From assembly GCA_903970565.1 (NCBI GenBank), contig CAJCJE010000159.1, forward strand, positions 1-7,686: 7,686 bases of DNA, given 5' to 3'. The notes below the pieces were generated by a model that was not told where the DNA came from, made no database searches, and saw only the letters and a program-made list of their open reading frames with translations. A program made the translations under genes and the position numbers. Below, one piece after another: positions 5,479 to 7,686 of this stretch (positions within the stretch are counted from its first letter, which is position 1; each line of letters starts with the position of its first letter). This DNA comes from Candidatus Melainabacteria bacterium. GTDB lineage: Bacteria > Actinomycetota > Actinomycetes > Mycobacteriales > Pseudonocardiaceae.

Positions 5479-6243
5479 GTGGATCGCTTCAACGGCAAGA
5501 CGGTTGTGGTCACGGGAGCCAGTTCCGGCATCGGCGAGGGCATAGCCCGGCGCTTCGCCGCGGAGGGCGCGAACGTCGTCCTGGCGGCGCGGCGCAAGGA
5601 GCGGCTCGATGCCCTCGCCGCCGAACTCGGTACGCAGCGCACGCTCGCCGTCGTCACCGACGTCACCAACCAGGAGGACATCGAGTCGGCGGTACGGTCC
5701 ACCGTCGACCGCTTCGGCCGGATCGACGTGCTCGTGTCGAACGCCGGCAGCGCCGTGCTCAAGGAATTCGAGGAGACGACGCTGGCCGACTGGCGTTTCA
5801 CCATGAGTACCGACGTCGAGAGCTGTTTCCTCGGAGCCCAGGCGGCCCTGCCGCACCTGAAGCTGAGCCGGGGCAGCGTGATCAACATCGCGTCCGCGTC
5901 CGGTCTCGGTGGTGACCGAAGGCTCACCGCCTACAACGCCGCGAAGGGCGCGGTCGTGAACTTCACCCGAGGACTTGCCTTCGATCTCGGCCAGTTCGGC
6001 ATCCGGGTGAACACCGTCGCCCCGTCTCTCACGATGGACGACCAACGCGCGACCGTCCCCGAGTACGGCGCGCTGATCGAGCGCTTCAACGAACGCAGGG
6101 CCCTGCGGGGCTATGCCACGCCCGCCGACATCGCCGGCTCGGTCACCTTCCTCGCCTCCGACGACGCGCGCTTCATCACCGGCACGGTGCTTCCCGTCGA
6201 CGGAGGAATCACCGCAGCCAGCGGACAGCCCAACCTGTTCTGA
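5479..6243 (+). CDS. Classical short-chain dehydrogenase/reductase (SDR)
   Basis: A cytosolic NAD(P)(H)-dependent alcohol dehydrogenase or carbonyl reductase of 254 residues, the normal classical-SDR length. Visible are the cofactor motif TGASSGIG (12-19), Asp61 before the adenine pocket, SNAG (87-90), catalytic Ser139 in NIASASG, the YNAAK motif (Tyr152, Lys156) and the C-terminal FITGTVLPVDGG. The Asn of the usual N-S-Y-K tetrad (in 'VNL..F') is replaced by Asp112 in STDVESCF. AARRKER after strand 2 suggests NADP(H) preference. GTG 5479 has GAGAGG at 5466-5471, 7 bases upstream; an in-frame GTG at 5440 lacks such a site and would add 13 unlikely residues. It is divergent from the TetR gene and followed 64 bp later by a hydrolase with which it is probably co-transcribed. 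The substrate cannot be read from the sequence. Confidence 0.92.
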   Translation: MDRFNGKTVVVTGASSGIGEGIARRFAAEGANVVLAARRKERLDALAAELGTQRTLAVVTDVTNQEDIESAVRSTVDRFGRIDVLVSNAGSAVLKEFEETTLADWRFTMSTDVESCFLGAQAALPHLKLSRGSVINIASASGLGGDRRLTAYNAAKGAVVNFTRGLAFDLGQFGIRVNTVAPSLTMDDQRATVPEYGALIERFNERRALRGYATPADIAGSVTFLASDDARFITGTVLPVDGGITAASGQPNLF

Positions 6244-6307
6244 CCCGACACACGTCAGCCGAGCGCACACACCAGCGACAACGACTTCCCGACCGCAAGG
6301 AATCACC

Positions 6308-7282
6308 ATGACCGTCTCCCCCGCCTCCCTGGACCCCGAACTGGCCGCAGCGCTGGCGGCCATGCCGAGGGCCGCGAACGGAAGCCTCCTGGATCTCACG
6401 GACATTCCCGCGCTGCGGGCACAACTGAGCGCGGTCGGTGCGCAGCTTCCGGTACCGGCGCCGGACCCTCGGATCACCATCAGGGCCCTCCACGCACAGC
6501 GGCCCGATCAGTCCACATTGGACATTGTCTTGTTCGCGCCGGCCGACGTCGACCGGCCGCTGCCCGCCCTCGTCTGGTTCCACGCCGGCGGGCAGATTCT
6601 CGGCGGCGATCCGGCCGTCGACGACGTCGAATACCACCGCGCGCTCGCCCTGTCGATCAACAGTGTCGTCGCCGTCGTCGGCTACCGCCTGGCGCCGGAA
6701 ACTCCGGCACCGGGCGCGGCCGAGGACGGGTACCTCGCATACGCCCATCTCCTCGCCCATGCCGAGGAGTACCGGATCGATCCCGACCGGATCGGCATCG
6801 CGGGAGCGAGCGGCGGCGGTGCGGTTGCCACCGCGACCGCGCTCATGGTCCGAGACCGTGGCGCGGCACGCCCGTGCCTGCTGTCGCTGAGCTACCCCAT
6901 GCTCGACGACCGCAACGAGACACCGTCGAGCTTCCAGGTGACCGACATCGGCGTGTGGGATCGCCGCGAGAACCTCCTTGCCTGGACGGCGGTGCTCGGC
7001 GATCGAGCCGGCCGGCCCGATGTCGACCCGTATTCCGCGCCGGGGCGCGCCACGCAGCTGCACGAGCTGCCGGAGACGTTCATCGCCGCCGCCCAGTTCG
7101 ACGTGTTCCGTGACGAGGACGTCGACTTCGCCAGCCGCCTCATGGCGGCCGGAGTCCCGGTCGAACTGCACGTCTACCCGCACGCCTTCCACGCCTGGGA
7201 TCGCTTCGCGCCGGCGTCCCGGCTCGCGCGGTCGTTCGAGCGCACCTGGCACGACTTCCTCTCGCGCTATCTGCACGGCTGA
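6308..7282 (+). CDS. HSL-type (hormone-sensitive-lipase-like) alpha/beta hydrolase, probable carboxylesterase
   Basis: A 324-residue soluble esterase of the HSL family (bacterial class IV). The oxyanion-hole block is WFHAGGQILGGD (residues 90-101), a variant of the family HGGGF. Then come GYRLAPETPAPGAAEDGY (the classic YRLAPE.P.PAA..D), the nucleophile Ser168 in GASGGG, catalytic Asp265 in FDVFRDED and His295 in HAFHAWD. The triad is complete. There is no signal peptide, so it acts inside the cell, probably on short-chain esters or lactones. ATG 6308 has AAGGA at 6297-6301, 6 bases upstream; the frame is open further upstream but inside the SDR gene and without such a site. It sits 64 bp behind the SDR gene, suggesting sequential ester hydrolysis and alcohol/ketone oxidoreduction of one compound. 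Confidence 0.93.
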   Translation: MTVSPASLDPELAAALAAMPRAANGSLLDLTDIPALRAQLSAVGAQLPVPAPDPRITIRALHAQRPDQSTLDIVLFAPADVDRPLPALVWFHAGGQILGGDPAVDDVEYHRALALSINSVVAVVGYRLAPETPAPGAAEDGYLAYAHLLAHAEEYRIDPDRIGIAGASGGGAVATATALMVRDRGAARPCLLSLSYPMLDDRNETPSSFQVTDIGVWDRRENLLAWTAVLGDRAGRPDVDPYSAPGRATQLHELPETFIAAAQFDVFRDEDVDFASRLMAAGVPVELHVYPHAFHAWDRFAPASRLARSFERTWHDFLSRYLHG

Positions 7283-7386
7283 GGTGAGCGAGGGGGGTAA
7301 CTCTTACGGCTTGCTGACAGGTGCCTCGACGACGACTGCCGATCGCGCAACGGCCGATACGCTCACCGAGCTGTCGACGATCAGGT

Positions 7387-7411
7387 GGCTGGTTCCATTC
7401 CGGCACCAGCC
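7387..7411 (+). terminator. Possible hairpin after the hydrolase gene
   Basis: GGCTGGT (7387-7393) and ACCAGCC (7405-7411) form a 7-bp stem with an 11-base loop, about 105 bp after the hydrolase stop. No T-run follows directly, so function is uncertain. Confidence 0.3.
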
Positions 7412-7438
7412 GTCGTGCCATATCGAATAATTTTCCCA

Positions 7439-7452
7439 TCGAATTCATTCGA
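7439..7452. promoter_or_regulatory. 14-bp inverted repeat upstream of the membrane protein gene
   Basis: TCGAAT-TC-ATTCGA has perfect 6-bp arms and lies in an AT-rich stretch 32 bp before ATG 7485, where a regulator would overlap the promoter. A further ATCGAAT half-site lies just upstream at about 7422-7428. Confidence 0.4.
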
Positions 7453-7484
7453 CACGAAAACCGCGACGACACCGCGAGGCGAGA

Positions 7485-7686
7485 ATGCGCAATCCCATCC
7501 CGACGCCGCGCCGCGCCTACGGTGCGCATCCGCTGCATCTGCTCGCGCTGCTCGGCTGTTTCGCGCTGACCGGCGATGTCGTGGTGCAACTGGTGCACGC
7601 GCCGCTGTTGTTGCGGATGGCCATCTGGTTCCTGGCGGCGGTGATCGGCCACGATCTGGTGCTGTTCCCGCTCTACGCGCTGGCCG
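7485..7686 (+). CDS. N-terminal part of a small conserved membrane protein (runs off the window)
   Basis: ATG 7485 has GAGG at 7476-7479, 5 bases upstream, and the frame stays open to the last base (67 codons seen). After a short basic N-terminus (RNPIPTPRRAYG) come two hydrophobic segments, HPLHLLALLGCFALTGDVVV (about 15-34) and LLLRMAIWFLAAVIGHDLVL (about 40-59), then FPLYALA. The short spacing of the two helices and the HDLVLFPLYALAD-like end match an uncharacterised actinobacterial membrane protein family that I recall only as hypothetical. No function is assigned. It appears to start its own transcription unit. Confidence 0.7.
   Translation, partial: MRNPIPTPRRAYGAHPLHLLALLGCFALTGDVVVQLVHAPLLLRMAIWFLAAVIGHDLVLFPLYALA

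Noticed and set aside
6113..6307. Longer N-terminus for the hydrolase (frame open from 6113)
   Set aside because: This part overlaps the SDR gene, reads as Pro/Ser/Arg-rich low complexity, and lacks a ribosome binding site. ATG 6308 has AAGGA at 6 bases.
5398..6480. Long minus-strand frame opposite the SDR gene
   Set aside because: It spans the SDR gene and the operator array and shows no recognisable motif, while the plus-strand SDR has all catalytic signatures.

Overview
The window comes from a high-GC actinobacterium. G/C dominates third codon positions, GTG starts are common, and the gene mix (TetR regulators, EamA exporter, SDR, HSL-type hydrolase, secreted GH64 glucanase) fits a soil actinomycete such as Nocardia, Amycolatopsis or Streptomyces. 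The sequence alone does not fix the genus. No rRNA, tRNA, CRISPR array or intact insertion sequence is visible.

Layout. (1) Positions 1-494 (+) hold the 3' end of an unrecognised, probably extracellular protein, closed by a strong 13-bp-stem terminator (514-545). (2) Positions 585-2228 (+) form a two-gene unit: a TetR-family repressor with its own promoter, then an NmrA/QOR2-like NAD(P)H-binding oxidoreductase. (3) Positions 2235-3025 (-) hold a secreted GH64-type beta-1,3-glucanase gene. It is broken by a one-base frameshift near 2858-2861 and ends mid-domain, 6 bp from the stop of the oxidoreductase. (4) Positions 3026-3784 contain no intact large gene. There is an orderly control region (two adjacent 14-bp palindromes, a -35/-10 pair with 17-bp spacing, a good ribosome binding site) leading only into a 23-codon ORF, followed by what looks like a decayed minus-strand gene. 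(5) Positions 3785-5352 (-) encode a TetR regulator followed by an EamA/DMT transporter. (6) Positions 5479-7282 (+), divergent from that pair, encode a classical SDR and an HSL-type alpha/beta hydrolase. (7) From 7485 (+) a small membrane protein begins and runs off the window.

The most coherent module is 3785-7282. The regulator/exporter pair is divergent from an oxidoreductase/esterase pair, and the gap carries three 13-bp sites GTCAG-N3-CTGAC whose centres are exactly 23 bp apart. The first site lies inside a plausible leaderless promoter of the regulator. I infer a self-regulated sense, export and degrade module for a small hydrophobic or ester-containing compound; the ligand is unknown. 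The TetR and exporter genes appear joined by a CTGA overlap, which would make the exporter start codon CTG.
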